A stretch of 7,177 nucleotides of DNA from Alphaproteobacteria bacterium. GTDB lineage: Bacteria; Pseudomonadota; Alphaproteobacteria; ATCC43930; CGMCC-115725. Where the stretch lies: NCBI GenBank assembly GCA_030039975.1, contig JASHUO010000850.1, positions 1 to 7,177 of the forward strand. The letters run 5' to 3'. A model generated the notes under the pieces. It had not been told where the DNA came from and did not search any database. It saw only the letters and a list, made by a program, of their open reading frames with translations. Shown here in pieces: positions 1-5,802 of the stretch; position 1 is the stretch's first letter; every line of letters begins with the position of its first letter. Made by a program: the position numbers and the translations under genes.

Positions 1-941
1 CGCAGCGTCTCATCGACCATTCCTTCGCCGACACCGTCTTCTTCTGCAATTCCGGCGCCGAAGCGGTGGAAGGCGCGATCAAGGTGGCGCGCAAATACCA
101 GGCCGAGACCGGCAAAGGCGAGAAATACCGCATCCTCGCTTGCACCGGCTCTTTTCACGGCCGCACCTTGGCGACGCTCGCCGCTGCCGGCAACGAGAAG
201 TATCTCAAGGGCTTCGGACCGCCGGCACCGGGCTTCGACCATGTCGCCTTCGGCAATCTCAACGAGATGCGCGCCAAGGTCACCAAGGAGACCGCCGCCA
301 TCCTGGTCGAGCCGGTGCAGGGCGAAGGCGGCCTCGCCACGGCGCCGCGGGGCTATCTGCAAGGCTTGCGCGAGATCTGCGACGAGTTCGGCCTGCTCCT
401 CGTTTATGACGAGGTGCAATGCGGCATGGGCCGGACCGGCCGGCTCTTTGCTCATGAATGGGAAGGCGTGCCGCCCGACGTGCTGGCCACCGCCAAGGCG
501 CTGGGCGGCGGCTTCCCGGTCGGCGCTTTCCTTGCCACCGAGCGCGCTGCGGTCGGCATGACTGCCGGCACGCATGGCTCGACCTTCGGCGGCAACCCGC
601 TTGCCATGGCGGTGGCGAATGCCGTGCTCGATGTCATGCTGGCGCCGGGCTTCTTCGCCCAGGTCGAGCGGGTCGCCGGCGTGCTGCGCGAGCGGCTCGA
701 CGCCCTCGTCGCCCAATCTCCCAAAATCTTTGCCGAGCGGCGCGGCCGCGGCCTGCTCACCGGCGTCAAATGCGTCGTGCCCAACACCGAGATGGTCGAC
801 CGGCTGCGCGGCGCCGGGCTGCTCTCGGTTGGCGCCGGCGACAATGTGGTGCGGTTGCTGCCACCGCTCATCATCGAGGAACGCCACATCGACGAGGCGA
901 TGGGCATCATCGAGGGAGTGGCACGGCAATGGCCGCTGTAA
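1..941 (+). CDS. argD: Acetylornithine aminotransferase, 5' end missing
   Basis: Pyridoxal-phosphate enzyme that transfers an amino group from glutamate to N-acetylglutamate semialdehyde, giving N-acetylornithine in cytoplasmic arginine synthesis; family members often also act on succinyl-diaminopimelate precursors. The frame is open from base 3 and 312 residues are visible; relatives have about 390-400, so roughly the first 85 are off the window. Visible signatures of class III aminotransferases are FFCNSGAEA near the left edge, the cofactor-binding stretch VYDEVQCGMGRTG (Asp at visible residue 136, Gln at 139), the Schiff-base lysine in ATAKALGGG (visible residue 165, codon 495-497) and GSTFGGNP. 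The TAA stop lies inside the start region of argF, so the two are almost certainly cotranscribed and translationally coupled. Other omega-aminotransferases share this fold; the argF neighbour decides for argD. Confidence 0.95.
   Translation, partial: QRLIDHSFADTVFFCNSGAEAVEGAIKVARKYQAETGKGEKYRILACTGSFHGRTLATLAAAGNEKYLKGFGPPAPGFDHVAFGNLNEMRAKVTKETAAILVEPVQGEGGLATAPRGYLQGLREICDEFGLLLVYDEVQCGMGRTGRLFAHEWEGVPPDVLATAKALGGGFPVGAFLATERAAVGMTAGTHGSTFGGNPLAMAVANAVLDVMLAPGFFAQVERVAGVLRERLDALVAQSPKIFAERRGRGLLTGVKCVVPNTEMVDRLRGAGLLSVGAGDNVVRLLPPLIIEERHIDEAMGIIEGVARQWPL
912..918 (+). promoter_or_regulatory. Ribosome binding site for argF
   Basis: GAGGGAG ends 10 bases before the ATG at 929 and lies inside the argD coding sequence. 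It is the reason for choosing 929 over the in-frame ATG at 956, which has no purine-rich stretch at a useful distance. Confidence 0.55.
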
Positions 942-1858
942 GAGCCGCACCGGTCATGGCGAATCCGCGGCATTTCCTCGATCTCGACCGGGTCGACGCC
1001 GCGGAGCTGCGCCGCATCCTCGATCGCGGCTTCGCCTTCAAGCGCGGCCTCGATCGCTCGCGGCCGCTGACCGGCAAGATGCTGGCGATGATCTTCGAGA
1101 AGCCCTCGACGCGCACGCGCCTCTCCTTCGAGGTGGCGATGAAGCAGCTCGGCGGCGATTGCATCGTGCTCTCGGCCAGCGACAGTCAGCTGTCGCGCGG
1201 CGAGACCGCCGCCGACACGGCGCGCGTGCTGTCGCGCTACGTGGACGCGATCATGATCCGCACCACCCAGGCCGCAAAGCTCGAGGAGCTGGCGCAACAT
1301 GCCACCGTGCCGGTGATCAACGGCCTCACCGATGCGAGCCATCCCTGCCAACTCATGGCCGATGTCATGACGCTCCAGGAGCATAAAGGGCCGCTCGATC
1401 GCGCCGTCGTCGCCTGGAGCGGCGATGGCAACAATGTCGCGGTCAGCTGGATGCAGGCGGCGGCGCGCTTCGATTTCGAGCTCCGCCTCGCCTGTCCTGC
1501 CGAGCTTGCGCCGCCGCGCCGCGTGCTCGATTGGGCGCGCGCCCAGGGCGGACGCGTCCGCCTCACCACCGATCCCTACGACGCGGTCGCCGGCGCCGAT
1601 TGCGTCGTCACCGACACCTGGGTGTCGATGGGGGTTGAAGCCAACGTCAATCGCCACAACATGCTGGCTCCCTACCGCGTCGATGAGCGGCTGATGGCAA
1701 AGGCGAAGCCCGGCGCCGTCTTCATGCACTGCCTGCCGGCCAAGCGCGGCGAGGAAGTCGCCGCCGGCGTCATCGACGGCCCGCAATCGGTGGTGTGGGA
1801 CGAGGCCGAGAACCGGCTGCACGCGCAGAAGGGCATCCTGTCCTGGTGCCTTGCCTGA
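929..1858 (+). CDS. argF: Ornithine carbamoyltransferase
   Basis: Catalyses carbamoyl phosphate plus L-ornithine to citrulline plus phosphate in the cytoplasm, the sixth step of arginine synthesis. The 309-residue product has the normal family length. The carbamoyl-phosphate loop STRTR is at residues 60-64, HPCQ at 138-141, DGNN at 166-169, the ornithine-binding DTWVSMG at 229-235, and HCLPAKRGEEV with the active-site cysteine at 267-277. HCLP and SMG point to ornithine rather than aspartate or acetylornithine as substrate. The chosen ATG overlaps argD by 13 bases and has a Shine-Dalgarno sequence at 912-918; a second ATG at 956 would remove nine residues and cannot be excluded. The reading frame is open far upstream of 929, but that part is only a shadow of argD. 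The anabolic role is inferred from the argD neighbour. Confidence 0.96.
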   Translation: MAAVRAAPVMANPRHFLDLDRVDAAELRRILDRGFAFKRGLDRSRPLTGKMLAMIFEKPSTRTRLSFEVAMKQLGGDCIVLSASDSQLSRGETAADTARVLSRYVDAIMIRTTQAAKLEELAQHATVPVINGLTDASHPCQLMADVMTLQEHKGPLDRAVVAWSGDGNNVAVSWMQAAARFDFELRLACPAELAPPRRVLDWARAQGGRVRLTTDPYDAVAGADCVVTDTWVSMGVEANVNRHNMLAPYRVDERLMAKAKPGAVFMHCLPAKRGEEVAAGVIDGPQSVVWDEAENRLHAQKGILSWCLA

Positions 1859-1876
1859 GCGGCGGCCGAGCCGCTC
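1857..1876 (+). other. Stem-loop at the argF stop codon
   Basis: GAGCGGC at 1857-1863 pairs perfectly with GCCGCTC at 1870-1876 around a six-base loop. It overlaps the last two bases of the argF stop codon and is followed by only two T residues. It could be a weak terminator or a processing and stability element between argF and hslO. Short GC hairpins also arise by chance in DNA this GC-rich. Confidence 0.35.
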
Positions 1877-1916
1877 TTCCGGCGCCACCCCCAAAATGGC
1901 CGCGCCGTCGCGCGGC

Positions 1917-1922
1917 GAGGTG
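1917..1922 (+). promoter_or_regulatory. Ribosome binding site for hslO
   Basis: GAGGTG lies six bases before the ATG at 1929. It favours that start over the in-frame TTG at 1851 and ATG at 1896, neither of which has such a site. Confidence 0.6.
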
Positions 1923-1928
1923 TTGCCG

Positions 1929-2852
1929 ATGCCGAGTGTGATCGCCGACGATCTCGTCCAGCCTTTCCAGATCGATCCGTTCGGGCTGCGCGGCCGGCTG
2001 GTGCGGCTTGGGCCGCTGCTCGACGAGATCCTGACCCGCCATGCCTATCCCGAGCCGGTCGCCGCCATCCTCGGCGAAGCGATTGCGCTCGCCGCGGCAC
2101 TCGCCGGCGCGCTCAAATATGACGGCATCTTCACCCTGCAGACCAAGGGCGACGGGCCGGTGCATCTGCTCGTCGCCGACATCGCCAGCGATGGCGCGGT
2201 GCGCGGCTATGCGCAATATGACGAGGGAAAGCTCGCCAAGGCGATGGCGCATGGCGAGGTCTGGGGCTCGGTCCCGCGCCTCCTCGGCGCGGGCTATCTC
2301 GCCTTCACCGTCGATCAGGGTGAGCATACCGACCGCTACCAGGGCATCGTCGAGCTGCAAGGGGCAAGCCTCGCCGCCTGCGCGCATCACTATTTCCGTC
2401 AGTCGGAGCAGGTCGAGGCCGGGCTTAAAGTAGCGGTGGCGCGCCTCCCCGACGCCGCGGGCGTGCGGCGCTGGCGCGGCGGCAGCCTCATGGTGCAGCG
2501 CTTGCCGCCCGAAGGCGAGGCGCCGCGGCGCGAGGCGGCGGAGGAGGGCTGGCGCCGCGCCGTCATCCTGATGAGCTCCAGCACCTCGGCCGAACTGGTC
2601 GATCCCGGGCTTGCGCCCGAGGCGCTGCTCTTCCGCCTGTTCCACGAGGATGGCGTTCGCGCCCATCGCCGCCACGATCTCGCCGCGCGCTGCCGCTGCT
2701 CGCGCGAGCGCGTCGAGGCGGTGCTGCGCCTGCTGCCTGCCGAGGAGCGCGTGGCGATGAAGCAGGACGGGCGGATCACCGTTACCTGCCAGTTCTGCAG
2801 CACCGCCTACGGCTTCGACGAGGAGGCGATCAACGCGCTGGTGGACAGCTGA
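1929..2852 (+). CDS. hslO: Redox-regulated chaperone Hsp33
   Basis: Cytoplasmic holdase chaperone that is inactive when reduced and zinc-bound. Oxidation of its cysteines releases zinc, unfolds the linker and lets the protein hold unfolding clients during oxidative or hypochlorite stress. The 307-residue product has the family's N-terminal domain and, at the C-terminus, the diagnostic zinc centre CxC at residues 255 and 257 and CxxC at 287 and 290, with 29 residues between the pairs; all four cysteines are present, so the redox switch should work. Start 1929 was chosen for its Shine-Dalgarno sequence and because the product then begins where relatives do; upstream in-frame starts at 1851 and 1896 would add 26 or 11 unconserved-looking residues. 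It lies 70 bases after argF. The argD-argF-hslO order recurs in Rhizobiales from memory, although no metabolic link between Hsp33 and arginine synthesis is evident. Confidence 0.95.
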   Translation: MPSVIADDLVQPFQIDPFGLRGRLVRLGPLLDEILTRHAYPEPVAAILGEAIALAAALAGALKYDGIFTLQTKGDGPVHLLVADIASDGAVRGYAQYDEGKLAKAMAHGEVWGSVPRLLGAGYLAFTVDQGEHTDRYQGIVELQGASLAACAHHYFRQSEQVEAGLKVAVARLPDAAGVRRWRGGSLMVQRLPPEGEAPRREAAEEGWRRAVILMSSSTSAELVDPGLAPEALLFRLFHEDGVRAHRRHDLAARCRCSRERVEAVLRLLPAEERVAMKQDGRITVTCQFCSTAYGFDEEAINALVDS

Positions 2853-2906
2853 AACCGCTCATGCCAGTCTCCGCCTCTCGCTTCGTCGGGACCGTCGGGG
2901 ATTTTC

Positions 2907-3506
2907 ATGCAGCTTCGTTCCTTGCACCTTTTCGTCATCGCTGTCGCGCTCGCTGGCGCGCTCGCCGCCTGTACATCGCCGCCGCCGGCGCCGACCTTCC
3001 CCGACATCCACTTCACCGGCGAGCCGCCGATCCGGCTCGCCGTCTCGAATGTCGAGGTGCAGAGCAATTTCCGGCCGAGCTACCAGCCGCCGCATGTCGA
3101 GCATCTCTTCCCCGTTCCGCCAGAACGGGCGCTGGAGAACTGGGCGCATGACCGGCTGGTCGCTGCCGGCGGCAGCAATGCCCATGCCCGTTTCGTCATC
3201 ACCGATGCATCGGTCGTCGAGGTCGAGCTCAAGAAGAAGAGCGAGGGCATCACCGCTGCTTTCACCACCGAGCCGGCCGAGCGCTACGACGCCAGCATCG
3301 CGGCGCATCTCGACATCGTCGATGAGCACGGCGTGCCGGTGCGCACCGTCGAGGTCAAGGTGACGCGCTCGCAAAGCGTGCTCGAAGGCATCACGCCCAA
3401 TGACCGCGACAAGACGTGGTACGACATGACCAAGCAGCTGATGACCGATTTCGACCACCAGATGAGCGCCGAGATCAGCGCCCATTTCGGCGGGTATTTC
3501 CAGTAG
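2907..3506 (+). CDS. Small lipoprotein of unknown function
   Basis: I do not recognise the family. The 199-residue product begins with a short basic segment (MQLR), a hydrophobic stretch at about residues 6-21 and a lipobox LAAC with the lipidated cysteine at 22, so it should be exported by Sec, acylated and anchored to a membrane facing the periplasm. A proline-rich linker (about 24-33) follows. The mature part looks like an alternating beta-strand domain (about 96-158, including FVITDASVVEVELKKK and a RYDASIAAHLDIVDEHG segment) ending in an amphipathic helix (about 171-195). This pattern loosely resembles small outer-membrane lipoproteins of the DUF4136 or LptE type, but that is only a shape impression. 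The ATG at 2907 is preceded by GGGGA at 2897-2901. It lies 54 bases after hslO, so readthrough from that operon is likely. It converges on folE. Confidence 0.85.
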   Translation: MQLRSLHLFVIAVALAGALAACTSPPPAPTFPDIHFTGEPPIRLAVSNVEVQSNFRPSYQPPHVEHLFPVPPERALENWAHDRLVAAGGSNAHARFVITDASVVEVELKKKSEGITAAFTTEPAERYDASIAAHLDIVDEHGVPVRTVEVKVTRSQSVLEGITPNDRDKTWYDMTKQLMTDFDHQMSAEISAHFGGYFQ

Positions 3507-3511
3507 GAAGT

Positions 3512-3583
3512 CGTCAATCGTCAGTTGTCAGTTTTCAGTCTGGCCACAGCCTACTGATAACTGAAAACTGACGACTGAGAACT
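3512..3583. repeat. Head-to-head heptad repeats forming a hairpin
   Basis: On the + strand, 3553-3580 is four consecutive 7-base units ACTGANN (NN = TA, AA, CG, GA) plus a partial ACT at 3581-3583. On the - strand, 3512-3539 reads as ACTGANN units (NN = AA, CA, CG) followed by one decayed unit ATTGACG. The arms 3521-3539 and 3560-3578 are complementary at 18 of 19 positions, and the odd pair (T3526 with G3573) is a G-U wobble in RNA, so a 19-pair stem with a 20-base loop can form from transcripts of either strand. It fills most of the 75-base gap between two convergent genes; the partial unit touches the folE stop codon. No T-tract follows on either side, so it is not a classical intrinsic terminator, though a bidirectional terminator or 3'-end stabiliser is possible. 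Confidence 0.85.
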
Positions 3584-4241
3584 AGACGTTAACCAACGGC
3601 CCGCCGGCCGGCTGGCCGATGATGGCGAGGAATTCGCGGCGGGTGGAGGCGTCGGTGCGGAACGCGCCGAGCATGCGCGAGGTCACCATGGCAACGCCGG
3701 GCTTGTGCACGCCGCGCGTCGTCATGCATTGATGCGCCGCTTCGATGACGACGGCGACGCCTTTGGGCTGCAGCACCTCGTCGAGCGTGTTGGCGATCTG
3801 TGCCGTCATCTTCTCCTGGATCTGGAGACGCTTGGCATAGACCTCGACGAGCCGCGCAAGCTTGGAGATGCCGACCACGCGCTTCTGCGGCAGATAGGCG
3901 ACATGCGCCTTGCCGATGATCGGCGCCAGGTGATGCTCGCAATGGCTCTCGAAGCGGATGTCGCGCAGCACCACCATCTCGTCATAGCCGTCGGTCTCTT
4001 CGAAGGTGCGTTGCAGCAGCTCGACCGGATCGGTGTCGTAGCCGGAAAAATACTCTTCGAAGGCGCGCGTCACCCGCGCCGGCGTGCCTTTGAGGCCTTC
4101 GCGCGCGGGATCATCGCCCGCCCATTCGATCAGCGTTTTCACCGCCGCTTCCGCGTCTGCGCGCGACGGCCGCCGCGCCGCGCCGTTGCGCGCGGCGGCG
4201 GATTTCGGGGAAACGGACCGCAATTCGGGTTTCGACGCCAT
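3582..4241 (-). CDS. folE: GTP cyclohydrolase I
   Basis: Converts GTP to 7,8-dihydroneopterin triphosphate and formate in the cytoplasm, the first step of folate synthesis and a source of precursor for queuosine-type tRNA modification. The 219-residue product carries the zinc-site motif HCEHH at residues 100-104 (Cys101, His104) and HQCMTTRGVHKPG from 170 (His170, Cys172), matching the three zinc ligands and catalytic histidines of the FolE type IA family. The GKAHVAYLP and GISKLARLVEVYAKRLQ segments are also typical. A basic, alanine-rich N-terminal tail of about 30 residues is poorly conserved. The ATG at 4241 was chosen because TTGGAG at 4251-4256 acts as its Shine-Dalgarno sequence; an in-frame TTG at 4256 within that same motif would add five residues. 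It lies 35 bases after apaG on the same strand and is probably cotranscribed with it. Confidence 0.97.
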   Translation of the reverse strand: MASKPELRSVSPKSAAARNGAARRPSRADAEAAVKTLIEWAGDDPAREGLKGTPARVTRAFEEYFSGYDTDPVELLQRTFEETDGYDEMVVLRDIRFESHCEHHLAPIIGKAHVAYLPQKRVVGISKLARLVEVYAKRLQIQEKMTAQIANTLDEVLQPKGVAVVIEAAHQCMTTRGVHKPGVAMVTSRMLGAFRTDASTRREFLAIIGQPAGGPLVNV

Positions 4242-4250
4242 GTCGGGATG

Positions 4251-4256
4251 CTCCAA
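4251..4256 (-). promoter_or_regulatory. Ribosome binding site for folE
   Basis: On the - strand this reads TTGGAG, ending nine bases before the ATG at 4241. The TTG could itself be read as a start codon, but the motif makes better sense as the ribosome binding site. Confidence 0.55.
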
Positions 4257-4276
4257 AGGCTCTGCGAGGCGGGCGG

Positions 4277-4669
4277 TCAGTTCAGCCGGATCGACTGATG
4301 CGGGCTGTCGAGGGAGAAGGCGGGGATCGCCACGGCGAAGCTCTCGCCGCGATCCGTTTCCATCTCGTAGCTGCCGACCATGATGCCGGACGGCGTGCTG
4401 AGCGGCGTGCCGCTAGTGTATTCGTAGCTCTCGCCGGGCTGAAGTACGGGCTGCTCGCCGACCACGCCGGGGCCGCGCACTTCCTGCACGCGGCCGAGGC
4501 CGTCGGTAATCCGCCAATGGCGCCGGCGCAGCTGCACGGTTTCCTGACCTTGATTCTCGATGCGCACGTGATAGGCCCAGACATAATGGTTTTCGCCGGG
4601 GGAAGACTGGTCTTCGAGATAAAAGGGCTTAACCGTAACCTTGATGAATCGGGTCGTTTCAGCATACAT
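4277..4669 (-). CDS. apaG: ApaG domain protein
   Basis: Small single-domain protein of the ApaG family, which has an immunoglobulin-like beta-sandwich fold. Its biochemical role is poorly settled; mutants in enteric bacteria were linked to cobalt and magnesium efflux, and related domains occur in eukaryotic F-box proteins. The 130-residue product matches the usual length. Family hallmarks are VWAYHVRIENQG at about residues 30-41, ETVQLRRRHWRITD at 43-56, GPGVVGEQPVLQPGESYEYTSG at 66-87 with its glycine-rich GxGxxG-type turn, and PSGIMVGSYEM at 93-103. The ATG at 4669 gives the normal N-terminus beginning MYAETTRFIKVTV; an in-frame GTG at 4684 would add five residues. A weak GGGG at 4677-4680 precedes the ATG. 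It is the first gene of a probable apaG-folE transcript and is divergent from the hydrolase gene. Confidence 0.96.
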   Translation of the reverse strand: MYAETTRFIKVTVKPFYLEDQSSPGENHYVWAYHVRIENQGQETVQLRRRHWRITDGLGRVQEVRGPGVVGEQPVLQPGESYEYTSGTPLSTPSGIMVGSYEMETDRGESFAVAIPAFSLDSPHQSIRLN

Positions 4670-4699
4670 GATCGGACCCCGCACATCCCCAGAGTCCCC

Positions 4700-4727
4700 A
4701 TTTTGTACCGCCCTTGAGGCGCGTCAA
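4700..4727 (-). promoter_or_regulatory. Possible promoter for apaG-folE
   Basis: On the - strand, TTGACG (4722-4727, five of six matches to the sigma-70 -35 box) is separated by 16 bases from CAAAAT (4700-4705, four of six matches to the -10 box). Transcription would start near 4693, leaving a leader of about 24 bases before the apaG ATG. This AT-rich patch stands out in a GC-rich gap. I see no equally good promoter for the divergent hydrolase gene in 4670-4820. Confidence 0.4.
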
Positions 4728-4820
4728 GCCGCGGCGCGGCGGCGGCCGGGCTTGGCTTTCGCCGCGCTCCCCGGTAAGTCTGCTGCCGCCCGAAATCAGC
4801 GCAAGGAGCCGGCGAAGCCC

Positions 4821-5690
4821 ATGTCGTCGCGAGAGATGAGCCCATCCCCGGCACTGCTGGAGCGCCTGGAGAAAGCGGCCGTGATGCTGCGGTCGCCGTG
4901 CGGCGAAGGCAGCATGGTCTGGCACTGCTGGGGCGCGGGCACGCCGCTGGTGCTGCTGCATGGCGGTTACGGCTCCTGGACCCACTGGCTGCGCAACATC
5001 GATGCGCTCGCCCGGCGCTATCGCGTCATCGCTGCCGATCTGCCGGGGCTGGGCGATTCCGCTTCGCCGCCGCCGCCGGTGACGCCCGACGGTCTTGCCG
5101 AGATCATCGGCCGCGGCATCGACACGGTGCTGCCGGGCGGCGAGCGCTTTCATCTCGTCGGCTTCTCGTTCGGCTCCATGCTCGGCGGGTTTGTCGCGGC
5201 GGCGCGCGGCGCGCAGCTCCGCTCGATGACCTTCGTGGGCTCCGCCAGCATGGGGCTGCGCCGCGCGCCGATGACCAAGATGCAGCCGCCGCGGCGCGGC
5301 ATGAGCGCGGCCGAGGTGGCGGCACTGCAACGCGTCAATCTCGGCATCCTGATGTTCGCCGATACGAGCCGCATCGACGACCTCGCCGTCCGGCTCCAGG
5401 TCGAGAATGTGGCGCGGGCGCGCGTCAAAAGCCGCGTCTTCGCGCCGCAGAACCTGCTCGGCCCGGTGCTGCCGCGCATCGTCGCCCCGCTCGGCGGCAT
5501 CTGGGGCGAGCGCGACATCACCGCCTATCCCTGGGTCGAGGATCGGCGCGACCTGCTGCGCCGGGCGCAGCCCGACGCCTTCTTCGAGATCATTCCCGGC
5601 GCCGGCCATTGGGTGATGTATGAGGCGGCCGAGACCTTCGACCGCACGCTCCTCGGCCGGCTCGACGCCATCGACCGCGCCGGCGCTTGA
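4821..5690 (+). CDS. Alpha/beta-fold hydrolase, substrate unknown
   Basis: Soluble serine hydrolase of the alpha/beta-hydrolase superfamily; no signal peptide is seen, so it is probably cytoplasmic. The 289-residue product shows the oxyanion-hole motif LLHGGYGSWTHW at residues 45-56, the DLPGLGDS turn at 73-80, the nucleophile elbow GFSFGS with Ser116, the likely acid Asp232 in WGERD, and the catalytic histidine His263 in GAGHWV. All three triad residues are present, so it should be active. The motif set fits the general esterase, C-C hydrolase and haloperoxidase-like group, and neither the sequence nor the neighbours identify a substrate. The ATG at 4821 has AAGGAG at 4803-4808, 12 bases upstream and slightly distant. 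The frame is open back to 4641, but that part lies opposite apaG and looks like a shadow; an ATG at 4836 is another option. Confidence 0.9.
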   Translation: MSSREMSPSPALLERLEKAAVMLRSPCGEGSMVWHCWGAGTPLVLLHGGYGSWTHWLRNIDALARRYRVIAADLPGLGDSASPPPPVTPDGLAEIIGRGIDTVLPGGERFHLVGFSFGSMLGGFVAAARGAQLRSMTFVGSASMGLRRAPMTKMQPPRRGMSAAEVAALQRVNLGILMFADTSRIDDLAVRLQVENVARARVKSRVFAPQNLLGPVLPRIVAPLGGIWGERDITAYPWVEDRRDLLRRAQPDAFFEIIPGAGHWVMYEAAETFDRTLLGRLDAIDRAGA

Positions 5691-5716
5691 AGACCGCCCC
5701 ACGCTTCGCCTAAAGT
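5687..5716 (+). promoter_or_regulatory. Weak candidate promoter for tRNA-Gly
   Basis: TTGAAG (5687-5692) and TAAAGT (5711-5716) are spaced 18 bases apart, each with four of six matches to sigma-70 boxes. They would start transcription about five bases before the mature tRNA. The -35 box overlaps the stop codon of the hydrolase gene. Confidence 0.3.
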
Positions 5717-5727
5717 CATGCCGGGAT

Positions 5728-5801
5728 GCGGGTGTAGCTCAATGGTAGAGCAGAAGCTTCCCAAGCTTACGACGAGGGTTCGATTCCCTTCACCCGCTCC
5801 A
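5728..5801 (+). tRNA. tRNA-Gly, anticodon CCC
   Basis: This is a complete cloverleaf of 74 bases. The acceptor arm pairs GCGGGTG (5728-5734) with CACCCGC (5791-5797), the discriminator is T5798 and CCA is encoded at 5799-5801. The D stem is GCTC/GAGC (5737-5740 with 5748-5751). The anticodon stem is GAAGC/GCTTA with an outer G-A mismatch, and the seven-base loop 5758-5764 carries anticodon CCC at 5760-5762, reading GGG glycine codons. The T arm is GAGGG/CCCTT around TTCGATT, with a terminal G-U pair. It is intact, so it should function even though foreign DNA appears to start directly after it. Its 3' half, from 5767, is overlapped on the other strand by the end of the recombinase gene. Confidence 0.97.
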
Positions 5802-5802
5802 C
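5767..5802. other. Probable attachment-site region in tRNA-Gly
   Basis: The 3' half of the tRNA lies at the junction between GC-rich chromosome and the AT-richer recombinase region, as expected of an integrated attachment site (attL or attR). The recombinase stop codon and last 11 codons lie here. The exact crossover cannot be placed because the other end of the element is outside the window; a copy of part of this sequence would be expected there. Confidence 0.5.

Noticed and set aside
458..928. Upstream extension of the argF reading frame within argD
   Set aside because: It is rich in Arg and Ala with no transcarbamoylase similarity, and argD occupies this DNA in another frame.
452..1894. 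Long open frame of 480 codons on the - strand opposite argD and argF
   Set aside because: It is antisense to two genes with full catalytic motifs, and its product is low-complexity and rich in Arg, Ala and His, as expected of the complement of GC-rich codons. It is a shadow.
1770..2675. Open frame of 301 codons on the - strand opposite hslO
   Set aside because: It mirrors the hslO codons and shows no recognisable motif; hslO carries the conserved cysteines.
2885..2900. GTCGGG repeated twice just before the lipoprotein start
   Set aside because: Two six-base GC-rich copies in this background are not significant; the second simply supplies the Shine-Dalgarno purines.
3512..3583. Heptad region considered as a CRISPR array or classical intrinsic terminator
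   Set aside because: The units are 7 bases with no spacers, and no T-tract follows the hairpin on either strand.
4641..4820. Upstream extension of the hydrolase reading frame
   Set aside because: It begins opposite apaG, encodes nothing family-like and lacks support for its start codon; the product makes sense from 4821.
4659..5702. Open frame of 347 codons on the - strand opposite the hydrolase
   Set aside because: Its composition is biased toward Arg, Ala, His and Gly and it has no domain; the + strand frame has a complete catalytic triad.
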